This document shows, piece after piece, positions 1 through 6,260 of a DNA stretch of 6,431 nucleotides. The stretch spans positions 1-6,431 of the forward strand of contig PXCX01000053.1 of NCBI GenBank assembly GCA_003565195.1, written 5' to 3'. Origin of the DNA: PVC group bacterium (GTDB lineage: Bacteria > Verrucomicrobiota > Kiritimatiellia > CAIKKV01 > PXCX01). A model generated the notes under the pieces. The model was not told the DNA's origin, did not search any database, and was given only the letters and a program-made list of their open reading frames with translations. Every line of letters begins with the position of its first letter. Position 1 is the stretch's first letter. The position numbers and the translations under genes are program-made.

Positions 1-16
1 AACGTAGGTGGCCTCC

Positions 17-45
17 TGAACTCTGAACTCTGAACCCCTGAACTC
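17..45. repeat. Degenerate heptamer tandem repeat (TGAACTC, four copies)
   Basis: Four copies of a 7-base unit lie at 17-23, 24-30, 31-37 and 39-45. The first, second and fourth read TGAACTC and the third reads TGAACCC; a single extra C at 38 separates the last two. The array is intergenic, downstream of the aconitase terminator candidate. The unit length of seven is not a multiple of three and no plausible gene covers it, so it is unlikely to be coding. Its function is unknown; slippage-generated spacer DNA is the simplest reading. Confidence 0.7.
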
Positions 46-73
46 TTGCACCACCAACGACGTCTGATACATT

Positions 74-99
74 AAAAAACGCTGCTTCAATCTGAAGCA
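74..99 (-). terminator. Probable rho-independent terminator after aconitase
   Basis: On the minus strand a perfect 7-bp inverted repeat, TGCTTCA and TGAAGCA (99-93 and 89-83) with a 3-base loop, is followed by GCG and six T residues (79-74). It begins about 130 bases past the aconitase stop codon, in the right orientation. The stem is only moderately GC-rich (3 of 7 pairs), so termination may be partial. No comparable T-run follows on the plus strand. Confidence 0.55.
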
Positions 100-227
100 A
101 ATTTCAAATATTTTTGGCTAGTAATCGTACACTTCAACGCACACTTCGTCGCAATGCTTGCTCGGATACCCTTAGTCGATCGACTTATTCGGTCTCCAGT
201 AATCGTGAAATTCGGATTATGCCAGAA

Positions 228-2189
228 TTAAGATGCGTTTGCCCTGCCCTGGCCTCCCCGGGTATGATTGAGCAACCCACCGGCCAACAGGATCTCGCGC
301 TGGCGTTCGCTCAAGCAACAGGACACCGCAATCCGATGGTCTTTTTCGCCGGCAACCAGTTGCAACGATTCACCCGCTTTCAGTAGGCGGCGCAACTGCG
401 GGATCCTGGCCCTTTGTCCCGGAGCCAACGCTTCCAGATCGTCGGGCCGCTCCGGTGTCAGCGGCAGAATACCGAAGTTGATCAGGTTAGCGGCATGAAT
501 CCTCTCGAACGACCGCGCCACCACCGCCTTGACGCCCAGGTACATGGGACACAGTGCGGCATGTTCGCGGCTCGATCCCTGTCCGTAGGATTCACCGGCC
601 ACGATCACGCCATGCCCACCGGCATCCCGCAAGGCGGCGGCACGCCCGGCAAATCCGGGATCCAGCGGTTCAAAAACATATTGGGCATACACCGGAACGT
701 TGGATCGATGTTTAAGACGCGCCCCGGCCGGCATGATGTGATCGGTCGTGATCCGGTCACCGACCTTGATCAGGATCGCTCCGTCAAGGGTGTCGGGCAA
801 CGGATCGTTATGCGGCGGCGCACCGATACTCGGGCCGCGTTCAACGGGCGTCGCCGCCCGTTGTGCGGGCGGTGGCGGGAACAGGAACATGGCATCATCA
901 TCGGGCAACAATCGCGGCAAGCGGATACGCGGCGCCACCAAACCGGTGGTTCGGGGATCTCCCATTTTACCCTGTAACGCCGCGACGGCGGCGGTCTCCG
1001 GGGACACCAGGTAAACCTGCGCCGAGGGCGTTCCGGAACGACCTTCGAAATTGCGATTGGATGTCCTCAGGGAAACCGCATCGGCTCGCGGCGACATTGA
1101 GTTGCCGATACAGAAACCGCAGACGTTTTCCAGCAAGCGCACGCCCGCATCCAGCAGATCGCCCAGCGATCCGTCACGGGCCAGCGCCGTGAGAATACGC
1201 CGCGATCCCGGCGCCACTCCGCATTCAACGGACGGATGAACGCGGCGCCCCTTTAAAATCCGGGCCGCCGTTTTCAAATCGCGATACGATCCGTTGGTGC
1301 ACGATCCGATCAATACTTGATCGACCGGCATCCCGGCCAGCGACCCAGCCGTAACCACGTTGCCGGGTGAATGCGGCGCCGCCGCCATCGGTTCAACCGA
1401 CGCCAAATCCAAGCTAATCACCTGATCGTAGCAGGCGCCTGCATCCGGCTGTAGTTCGCGCCAGACATCCGCGCGGCCAACAATCTCGAGGAAACGGCGT
1501 GTCCGGATATCGCTGGGGAATATCGAGGTAGTCACGCCGCATTCGGCGCCCATATTGGTTATCGTGGCCCGATCCGGAACATCGAGCGAACGCACCCCCG
1601 AACCGCCGTATTCAAGGACAACTCCGACGTTTCCCTTGGTCGAAAGCCGCTCCAAAACTTTAAGAATCACATCCTTGGCGCAAACCCACGGCCGCAAGCG
1701 GCCGGTCAAGACAACCTGCACTACCCGTGGCATCGTTAAATAAAACGGGCCGCCACCCATCGCCACCGCCACATCGAGACCGCCGGCCCCCATCGCCAGC
1801 ATCCCCATGCCGCCCGCTGTCGGCGTATGCGAATCCGCGCCCAGCAACGTCTTGCCGGGTTCGGCAAAACGTTCTAAATGGAGTTGATGGCAAATCCCGT
1901 TGCCCGGCTTGGAATACACCAGCCCGTAATGCGCCGCCGCCGTCCGTAAATAACGATGATCATCCGCGTTTTCCGGACCGATCTGCACCGTGTTATGGTC
2001 AACATAACTGACCGCCGGATCGGTACGTACCTGGTCCAATCCCATAGCCTCGAACTGCAGCATGGCCATGGTTCCGGTGGCATCCTGGGTCAGCGTCTGA
2101 TCAATCCGGATCGCCAACTCGGAGCCGGCCTCCAAATCGCCGGCCACCCGGTGGGCGTATAAAATCTTTTCGGTAATATTCAGAGCCAT
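228..2189 (-). CDS. acn: Aconitate hydratase, short (Aquifex-type) form
   Basis: This 653-residue cytoplasmic enzyme should interconvert citrate and isocitrate through cis-aconitate in the TCA cycle, using a [4Fe-4S] cluster. The N-terminal part carries QDATGT (35-40), YVDHN (62-66) and ADSHTPTAGG (118-127). The cluster ligands are visible as C297 in GSCTNGS and C357/C360 in CGFCIGN. A linker rich in proline and charged residues (about 420-465) leads to the swivel domain, with GDRITTDHIMPAG (477-489), GQGSSREHAAL (536-546, catalytic Ser/Arg loop) and IHAANLINFGILPL (564-577). It is shorter than AcnA (about 890) or mitochondrial aconitase (about 755), but matches the roughly 650-residue group named after Aquifex and keeps both halves in one chain, unlike the two-subunit isopropylmalate isomerases. 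The ATG is preceded by a GAAAGGA ribosome site (2198-2204) with 8 bases of spacing. It lies 142 bases after dapB on the same strand. Homoaconitase or another hydro-lyase substrate cannot be fully excluded. Confidence 0.93.
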   Translation of the reverse strand: MALNITEKILYAHRVAGDLEAGSELAIRIDQTLTQDATGTMAMLQFEAMGLDQVRTDPAVSYVDHNTVQIGPENADDHRYLRTAAAHYGLVYSKPGNGICHQLHLERFAEPGKTLLGADSHTPTAGGMGMLAMGAGGLDVAVAMGGGPFYLTMPRVVQVVLTGRLRPWVCAKDVILKVLERLSTKGNVGVVLEYGGSGVRSLDVPDRATITNMGAECGVTTSIFPSDIRTRRFLEIVGRADVWRELQPDAGACYDQVISLDLASVEPMAAAPHSPGNVVTAGSLAGMPVDQVLIGSCTNGSYRDLKTAARILKGRRVHPSVECGVAPGSRRILTALARDGSLGDLLDAGVRLLENVCGFCIGNSMSPRADAVSLRTSNRNFEGRSGTPSAQVYLVSPETAAVAALQGKMGDPRTTGLVAPRIRLPRLLPDDDAMFLFPPPPAQRAATPVERGPSIGAPPHNDPLPDTLDGAILIKVGDRITTDHIMPAGARLKHRSNVPVYAQYVFEPLDPGFAGRAAALRDAGGHGVIVAGESYGQGSSREHAALCPMYLGVKAVVARSFERIHAANLINFGILPLTPERPDDLEALAPGQRARIPQLRRLLKAGESLQLVAGEKDHRIAVSCCLSERQREILLAGGLLNHTRGGQGRANAS

Positions 2190-2197
2190 AATGTCGT

Positions 2198-2209
2198 TCC
2201 TTTCAAGGA
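2198..2209 (-). promoter_or_regulatory. Ribosome binding site of acn inside a small inverted repeat
   Basis: The minus strand reads TCCTTGAAAGGA, in which the AGGA of the Shine-Dalgarno sequence can pair with an upstream TCCT across a TGAA tetraloop. The GAAAGGA core ends 8 bases before the acn ATG, which supports that start. The four-pair stem is weak and may have no regulatory meaning. Confidence 0.5.
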
Positions 2210-2331
2210 CAACCTTCGCTTCTCCCGGCTGGGTGTTGTTTGCAGAACCATCATGTCAGCCCACGGCGCTTAGGGATGACTACGGGGACTGCGAACACCC
2301 CTTGATTTCGCCGGCGGATGAAGCAGGCCGG

Positions 2332-3144
2332 TTAAGCGTGCGGTGTCGATAATCCGAGGACATCCCGCATATCGTAAAGGCCGGCTGGCTGACCGGATAA
2401 CCAGCGGGCGGCGCGCAGGGCGCCTAATGCAAAAGCTTCGCGGTTCGAGGCACGATGGGTGAATTCGAGTTTTTCGCCTTCAGCCGCCAAATGAACCGTA
2501 TGTTCGCCAACCACGTCGCCAGCACGCAGCGCATGCATGCCGATTTCACCCGGCGGCCGGGCGCCCACCATGCCTTCGCGGCCGTGAACCATGACCGCAC
2601 GCAGATTCTGGTTGCGGCCTTCGGCCGCGGCTTCAGCCAATGCCAGCGCCGTTCCGCTGGGTGCATCTTTTTTATGGCGATGATGGGTTTCAACGACTTC
2701 AATATCGTAATCCATTCCCAGAATGGATGCTGCCTGTTTGGTCAATTCCAGCAACAGATTGATCCCGGTACTCATGTTGGCGGCCCGCAAAACCGGCGTT
2801 TTCCCGGATGTCTGCTTGACCGCCTGCAACATATCATCGTCCAGACCAGTGGTCCCGATGACCAGCGGAATCCCGCGTTCAGCGACAATCCGCAGATTAT
2901 CGACCAGCGCTTCCCGTGCGCTGAAATCGATGGCGACGTCCGCCGCTTTGAGCGCGGCTCTCAGGTCGCTGCCGATGACCACGTTTTGCGGCGGACATCC
3001 GGCCACGGTCCCGGAATCTTCACCGATGACGGGTGCGCCCTGCCATTCGACCGCACCGGCCAGTTGCAGGTCATCCGCGCGATCAATACAACGGATCAAG
3101 GCGCATCCCATGCGGCCGGCCGCTCCGATAATCGTGATTTTCAT
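2332..3144 (-). CDS. dapB: 4-hydroxy-tetrahydrodipicolinate reductase
   Basis: DapB reduces the DapA product to tetrahydrodipicolinate with NAD(P)H, the second committed step of diaminopimelate/lysine synthesis, in the cytoplasm. The 270-residue length is normal. The N-terminal Rossmann fold shows IIGAAGRMG (5-13), the acidic ribose-binding position is E33 in AVEWQ, and IGTTG lies at 97-100. The substrate domain has the family signature ETHHRHKKDAPSGTA (152-166), with H154 and K158 matching the E. coli catalytic H159 and K163, followed by AGDVVGEHTV (208-217). Residue 34 is Trp where E. coli has R39, which contacts the NADPH phosphate. Its ATG overlaps the dapA stop by one base (TAATG, 3142-3146), and GAAAGGA (3156-3162) lies 11 bases upstream inside dapA. 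Translation is therefore probably coupled to dapA. No T-run terminator follows the stop. Confidence 0.97.
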   Translation of the reverse strand: MKITIIGAAGRMGCALIRCIDRADDLQLAGAVEWQGAPVIGEDSGTVAGCPPQNVVIGSDLRAALKAADVAIDFSAREALVDNLRIVAERGIPLVIGTTGLDDDMLQAVKQTSGKTPVLRAANMSTGINLLLELTKQAASILGMDYDIEVVETHHRHKKDAPSGTALALAEAAAEGRNQNLRAVMVHGREGMVGARPPGEIGMHALRAGDVVGEHTVHLAAEGEKLEFTHRASNREAFALGALRAARWLSGQPAGLYDMRDVLGLSTPHA

Positions 3145-3162
3145 TATTCAATTGTTCCTTTC
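3142..3162 (-). promoter_or_regulatory. dapA-dapB coupling junction
   Basis: On the minus strand the dapA stop TAA and the dapB start ATG share one base, giving TAATG at 3146-3142. The dapB Shine-Dalgarno sequence GAAAGGA sits at 3162-3156 within the last codons of dapA. This is a classic arrangement for translational coupling between consecutive operon genes and fixes the dapB start. Confidence 0.75.
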
Positions 3163-4055
3163 GCAGTTTGTGCGGCATCGAACGCACCCACGGTTTGGAG
3201 CGTTTCGCGCAGTTGCGTTTTATGCTGCTCGTCAAGCGACACCAACGGCAAACGGTAGACTTCCTTAATCCAGCCCATCATGGCCAGTGCCGCCTTGACG
3301 GGAATCGGATTGGTATCGATAAACAAATCGCGGAACAAGGGATACAGTTGGTGATGAAGCGCCATTCCCGCAGGCCAATCGCCGGACAACACGGCATGAA
3401 CCATCCCGGCGACCGCCGCCGGCAAGACATTGGATGCAACGCTGACACAACCGCGTGCGCCGCCAGCCAGCATTGGTAAGGTTAATTCGTCGTCGCCGGA
3501 CAATACAGCCAGATCACAGACATCCAGGATTTGGGTGACCCGTTTGGCGCAACCGCCGGCTTCCTTGACAGCGATCACATTCGGATGCGATGCCAGTTCG
3601 GCAATACTTTCGATGGCAATCTCGCAGGCGCTGCGGCCGGGCACATTATAAAGTACCACCGGCAAACCCACATCGGCAACCGCCGCGAAATGCGCGACCA
3701 ACCCTTTTTGACTGGGTTTATTGTAGTAGGGCGTGACTTGCAGCGTGGCATCGGCGCCGGCTTCCAGGGCATGACGGGTCAGCCGGACCGCTTCCTCGGT
3801 AGCGTTGGCGCCTGTGCCGGCAATAACGACGGCACGTCCCTTGCAACGTTGAACGGTCATGTCGATAACGTGTGAATGTTCATCAACATCCAGGGTCGCG
3901 GATTCGCCGGTTGTCCCCACGGGTACAATGCCGTCTACACCGGCTTCGATCTGACGGTCAAGCAACTGTTCGAAAGCCGCCGTATCGATGCTGCCGTCGT
4001 CGCTGAACGGCGTCACGATCGCCGTATAAACGCCTTGTAACTTCATTTTGCTCAT
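3144..4055 (-). CDS. dapA: 4-hydroxy-tetrahydrodipicolinate synthase
   Basis: DapA condenses pyruvate with L-aspartate-4-semialdehyde, the entry step to diaminopimelate and lysine; it is a cytoplasmic TIM-barrel enzyme, usually a tetramer. The 303-residue chain has VGTTGESATL (46-55, T48 of the proton relay), GTGANATEEA (80-89), VTPYYNKPSQ (107-116, Y111), LYNVPGR (135-141, Y136 and substrate-binding R141), the Schiff-base lysine K164 in VIAVKEA and the C-terminal TNPIPVKAAL. Against E. coli, most lysine-feedback positions are kept (H60, N84, E88, Y110), but the H53 position is V57, so feedback inhibition is plausible yet possibly weaker (inference). The upstream ATG giving MSKMKLQ is preferred over Met4 because a GGAGG at 4064-4068 stands 8 bases before it. 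It begins 3 bases after the lysA stop and overlaps dapB by one base. Confidence 0.97.
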   Translation of the reverse strand: MSKMKLQGVYTAIVTPFSDDGSIDTAAFEQLLDRQIEAGVDGIVPVGTTGESATLDVDEHSHVIDMTVQRCKGRAVVIAGTGANATEEAVRLTRHALEAGADATLQVTPYYNKPSQKGLVAHFAAVADVGLPVVLYNVPGRSACEIAIESIAELASHPNVIAVKEAGGCAKRVTQILDVCDLAVLSGDDELTLPMLAGGARGCVSVASNVLPAAVAGMVHAVLSGDWPAGMALHHQLYPLFRDLFIDTNPIPVKAALAMMGWIKEVYRLPLVSLDEQHKTQLRETLQTVGAFDAAQTAKGTIE

Positions 4056-4058
4056 TTT

Positions 4059-5306
4059 TCAGTCCTCCATTATTTCGCCGCGAATCAAGTCGTCGAGTTT
4101 TTCACGTTCGCGAATTACGCGGGCTTGATTGCGATCTACCAGGATTTCAGCCGCACGCGGCCGGCTGTTGTAGTTGGATGACATGGTGAATCCATACGCG
4201 CCGGCGCAGTGAACGGCCAGTAATTCGTTGGCCGGCACGTTCGGCAAGGTGCGGTCCTGTGCCAGAAAATCGCCGGACTCACATATTGGACCAACCACAT
4301 CGCCAAGAACAGTTTTTTCGGTTTCCCGAACAGCGGCAATCGGGTGATAGGCTTGATAAAACGACGGGCGCAACAGATCGTTCATGGCCGCATCCACGAC
4401 GATGAACTTTTTGTGGTAACTATCCTTGACGTATTGGACGCGCGTGACCAGGATGCCGCCTTCCCCGGCAAGATAGCGGCCGGGCTCCATGACAATCTGC
4501 AAATCGAGTTCCTGCAACAAGGGCACCAGCCGTTCCGCCAGCGCCGTCGGTTCCAGGGGCTGGTCGTCCGGTTCATAGCCGATGCCGAGACCACCCCCGA
4601 TATCGAGCGTCTTGAAGCTATCATACTTGTCGCGTAATTCGCGGCACAACGGTGTCACCTTGCGGATCGCTTCGACAAACGGATCGGGATTGAGAATTTG
4701 TGAGCCGATATGCATATGCAACCCCACCGGTTCAACGCCCGGCATCGCGACCGCACGCTTGAAGGCCTCACGGACACGAGCCGGATCCATGCCGAACTTG
4801 TTTTCCTGTTTACCGGTACTGATATAACGGTGGGTTTGCGGATCGACATCCGGATTGACGCGAAACGCGATTCGACCCACCGTTCCCAAACGGACGGCAC
4901 ATTGCGCGATGCGTTCGGTTTCGCCTTCGGATTCGACGGTGAAAAAACGGATTTTCTCGCGCAATGCAGCCTCGATCTCGGCGCTTGTCTTGCCAACACC
5001 GGCAAACACGATTTTGGATGCATCCACCCCGGCACGCCGGGCGCGGAACAATTCGCCGCCGGACACAATGTCGACCCCGGCGCCGCCCTCGCTAAAGGTC
5101 TTGATGACCGACAGATTGGAATTGGCTTTGACCGAATAACAAATCAACGGATCAACCGCCGCGAACGCCTGCTGCAAACCCTTCAGTTGCTGCAAGAACT
5201 TGCGACGACTATAGATATACAAAGGAGTTCCGTAAGTTTCCGCCAAATCCTCCACGGAGACGTCCTCGGCGTGTAAAATCTGGTTGCGATAGGTAAATGC
5301 CTGCAT
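4059..5306 (-). CDS. lysA: Diaminopimelate decarboxylase
   Basis: LysA decarboxylates meso-2,6-diaminopimelate to L-lysine using pyridoxal phosphate; it is a cytoplasmic homodimer of the fold-type III (alanine racemase-like) class. The 415-residue length is typical. Visible motifs are YSVKANSN (57-64, PLP lysine K60), FAGVGKT (101-107), GLHMHIGSQI (195-204, H199), LDIGGGLGIGY (234-244, phosphate loop), MEPGRYLAGEGG (273-284), CESGD (342-346, the cysteine that completes the partner active site) and AGAYGFTMSSNYN (368-380). The CESGD and HIGSQ motifs argue for a diaminopimelate decarboxylase rather than an ornithine/arginine or carboxynorspermidine decarboxylase. The ATG at 5304-5306 has only a weak purine-rich ribosome site (AGAAAGA, about 10 bases upstream). 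It is the first gene of the lysA-dapA-dapB cluster, with a candidate promoter at 5411-5439 and a terminator-like hairpin at 5335-5369 between promoter and gene. Confidence 0.97.
   Translation of the reverse strand: MQAFTYRNQILHAEDVSVEDLAETYGTPLYIYSRRKFLQQLKGLQQAFAAVDPLICYSVKANSNLSVIKTFSEGGAGVDIVSGGELFRARRAGVDASKIVFAGVGKTSAEIEAALREKIRFFTVESEGETERIAQCAVRLGTVGRIAFRVNPDVDPQTHRYISTGKQENKFGMDPARVREAFKRAVAMPGVEPVGLHMHIGSQILNPDPFVEAIRKVTPLCRELRDKYDSFKTLDIGGGLGIGYEPDDQPLEPTALAERLVPLLQELDLQIVMEPGRYLAGEGGILVTRVQYVKDSYHKKFIVVDAAMNDLLRPSFYQAYHPIAAVRETEKTVLGDVVGPICESGDFLAQDRTLPNVPANELLAVHCAGAYGFTMSSNYNSRPRAAEILVDRNQARVIREREKLDDLIRGEIMED
4064..4068 (-). promoter_or_regulatory. dapA Shine-Dalgarno site inside the lysA 3' end
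   Basis: The minus strand reads GGAGG within the final Met-Glu-Asp codons of lysA, 8 bases before the dapA ATG at 4055. It is the strongest ribosome site among the minus-strand genes. It selects the first of two nearby Met codons and points to coupling of dapA translation to lysA. Confidence 0.75.
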
Positions 5307-5334
5307 TGATAAGGTCTTTCTTCTGAATAATCAC

Positions 5335-5369
5335 AAAAAACGCCCTGTCCGGCTGGTCCGGGATTGGGC
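5335..5369 (-). terminator. Intrinsic terminator or lysA leader attenuator
   Basis: The minus-strand RNA can form a two-tier stem: GCCC (5369-5366) with GGGC (5345-5342), and inside it CCGG (5361-5358) with CCGG (5352-5349) around a 5-base loop, with a small internal loop between tiers. One G later comes a run of six U (5340-5335). The structure lies about 120 bases after the stop of the surface-protein remnant and 29 bases before lysA. It may simply end transcripts of the remnant. If the lysA promoter is the one proposed at 5411-5439, it instead sits in the lysA leader and could act as an attenuator. Confidence 0.6.
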
Positions 5370-5410
5370 CCGATGTTGTTGAATGGCGCACAATATGTCG
5401 CGTAAGTATC

Positions 5411-5439
5411 AAAATAGCGGATCGGGACGCAAAAATCAA
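5411..5439 (-). promoter_or_regulatory. Candidate sigma-70 promoter for lysA-dapA-dapB
   Basis: On the minus strand a -35-like TTGATT (5439-5434) and a -10-like TATTTT (5416-5411) are separated by exactly 17 bases; each matches the consensus at 4 of 6 positions. Transcription would start near 5404 and give a leader of roughly 100 bases before lysA. It was found by eye and is only moderately strong. Confidence 0.35.
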
Positions 5440-5489
5440 GGATGAAGCGAATTGGTCCAGGATTGCGGATCGTTGATATTCGCCTGACG

Positions 5490-6092
5490 CTACGGGCGCA
5501 ACGGCATGATCGCGCGGATACGGTAGTGTTTGCTTGCGTTGCTGTCAACGACCTGGCACGACATGATCGTCTGCACTTCCGACGGCGTCAACTCGCCCAG
5601 GCCAACGTCCGCCCAGGCGTCGGGATCGCCGACGGTTGCCGTCGATTCGAGCCGGTACCGACGCGTCGGGCGCACGTTCCAGGTCAGATCGCTGGTATTT
5701 CCCGCCTGCCGCTCGATGGCCACCAGGCGTAAACGGCAATCCGGATCGCGCGGATCGGTATCGGCCAGGTACTCTTCCAGGTCGCTTGAACCGTCGCCGT
5801 CGTAATCGCCGTCGGCGCTGAAGGTGTCCAGATCGCTGGCTTCGCGGTATTGCCACCAGTCCGGCAACCCGTCGCCATCACTGTCCGGACCGGGATCGAG
5901 ATGCGTCGTGCGAACCTGTGCCTGGCTGTTCGAGAGGGATATCCAGCCGACGTTCGCGCCCCAAACATAACCGGACAGGTCGCCGGTCAACAGGTTGACG
6001 CGCGGCCGGCCGTATTCCTGTTCGAAGGTCAGAATAGGGACACACAAAATATCTATCTGGCGATGCATTATGGCTTCGGTGCAAACAGACAC
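5490..6092 (-). CDS. Calcium-loop surface protein, C-terminal part only (likely 5'-truncated remnant)
   Basis: The 200-residue frame encodes the end of a secreted, repeat-rich protein type frequent in Verrucomicrobia/Kiritimatiellota; its function is unknown. Residues 23-55 form an 'FEQ-YG...GYVWGANVGWISLSN' module. Two acidic calcium-binding segments follow, in the style of thrombospondin type 3 repeats: DSDGDGLPDWW (70-80) and DGDYDGDGSSDLEEY (94-108) with the TDP turn. A beta-rich tail containing RPTRRYRLES (141-150) and HYRIRA (189-194) closes it. There is no signal peptide, and an in-frame TAA lies only seven codons before the first usable start, a GTG at 6090-6092. An ATG at 6066-6068 is the alternative. 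Neither has a clear ribosome site. Similarity to the protein type begins abruptly near Phe23 (about 6026), and no other minus-strand frame continues it upstream. It is therefore probably a decayed fragment, though expression of a short cytoplasmic protein cannot be excluded. Confidence 0.55.
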   Translation of the reverse strand: MSVCTEAIMHRQIDILCVPILTFEQEYGRPRVNLLTGDLSGYVWGANVGWISLSNSQAQVRTTHLDPGPDSDGDGLPDWWQYREASDLDTFSADGDYDGDGSSDLEEYLADTDPRDPDCRLRLVAIERQAGNTSDLTWNVRPTRRYRLESTATVGDPDAWADVGLGELTPSEVQTIMSCQVVDSNASKHYRIRAIMPLRP

Positions 6093-6140
6093 GCCGGCTT
6101 GGCAAAATGCTTATGGCAAAATTCCAGCAGGAAGTCTGGA

Positions 6141-6169
6141 TTGACGGCGGTTGCCGGTTGGTGTAAAAT
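6141..6169 (+). promoter_or_regulatory. Strong sigma-70-like promoter for the Tat-signal gene
   Basis: TTGACG (6141-6146) and TAAAAT (6164-6169) each match the -35 and -10 consensus at 5 of 6 positions, with an ideal 17-base spacer. Transcription would start near 6176, giving a leader of about 85 bases before the ATG at 6261. It is the best promoter-like sequence I see in the window. Confidence 0.6.
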
Positions 6170-6191
6170 TAAAGTTAAATTGTTTAAGTCC

Positions 6192-6223
6192 ACGGTTTCG
6201 CTCGTTCGGGGTGAGCGAGCCGT
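6192..6223 (+). other. Hairpin in the 5' leader of the Tat-signal gene
   Basis: ACGGTTTCGCTC (6192-6203) can pair with GAGCGAGCCGT (6213-6223) over about 11 pairs, including one G-U pair and one bulged T, around a 9-base loop. It sits between the predicted transcription start and the ribosome site. The following bases (6224 on) are only mildly T-rich, so it is not a clear terminator; it could stabilise the mRNA, bind a regulator or be incidental. Confidence 0.45.
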
Positions 6224-6248
6224 ATCTTGTTGGTACGACACGGATTAT

Positions 6249-6255
6249 GGAGTGG
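6249..6255 (+). promoter_or_regulatory. Ribosome binding site of the Tat-signal gene
   Basis: GGAG at 6249-6252, within GGAGTGG, ends 8 bases before the ATG at 6261. This favours the ATG over the adjacent in-frame GTG at 6258 and over more distant in-frame starts such as the ATG at 6063. Confidence 0.65.
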
Positions 6256-6260
6256 TTGTG

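Noticed and set aside
117..128. GCTAGTAATCGT, identical to a conserved stretch near the 3' end of 16S rRNA
   Set aside because: The match is about 12 bases and the flanks do not resemble rRNA, so it is coincidental. The repeated 9-mer AGTAATCGT at 120-128 and 198-206 also has no further extension.
414..977. A 187-codon plus-strand frame opposite the aconitase swivel domain
   Set aside because: It is a shadow of the well-supported aconitase frame, with no family resemblance.
2260..2331. Terminator after dapB from CCGGC/GCCGG and GGGG/CCCC inverted repeats
   Set aside because: The stems are short with loops of about ten bases, and no T-run follows on the minus strand.
2455..3258. A 267-codon open frame on the plus strand opposite dapB
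   Set aside because: It is antisense to a gene with all DapB signature motifs, has no recognisable domain or ribosome site, and its composition is what a GC-rich antisense frame gives.
4710..5276. A 188-codon plus-strand frame opposite lysA
   Set aside because: It is antisense to conserved LysA motifs and has no recognisable features.
5307..5410. Lysine riboswitch upstream of lysA
   Set aside because: The leader is only about 100 bases, well short of the usual lysine riboswitch, and I find no five-helix layout.
5417..5472. GCGGATCG repeated at 5417-5424 and 5465-5472 as a possible operator pair near the lysA promoter
   Set aside because: The same 8-mer also occurs inside lysA (4662-4669 and 4838-4845), so it reflects general composition rather than a site.
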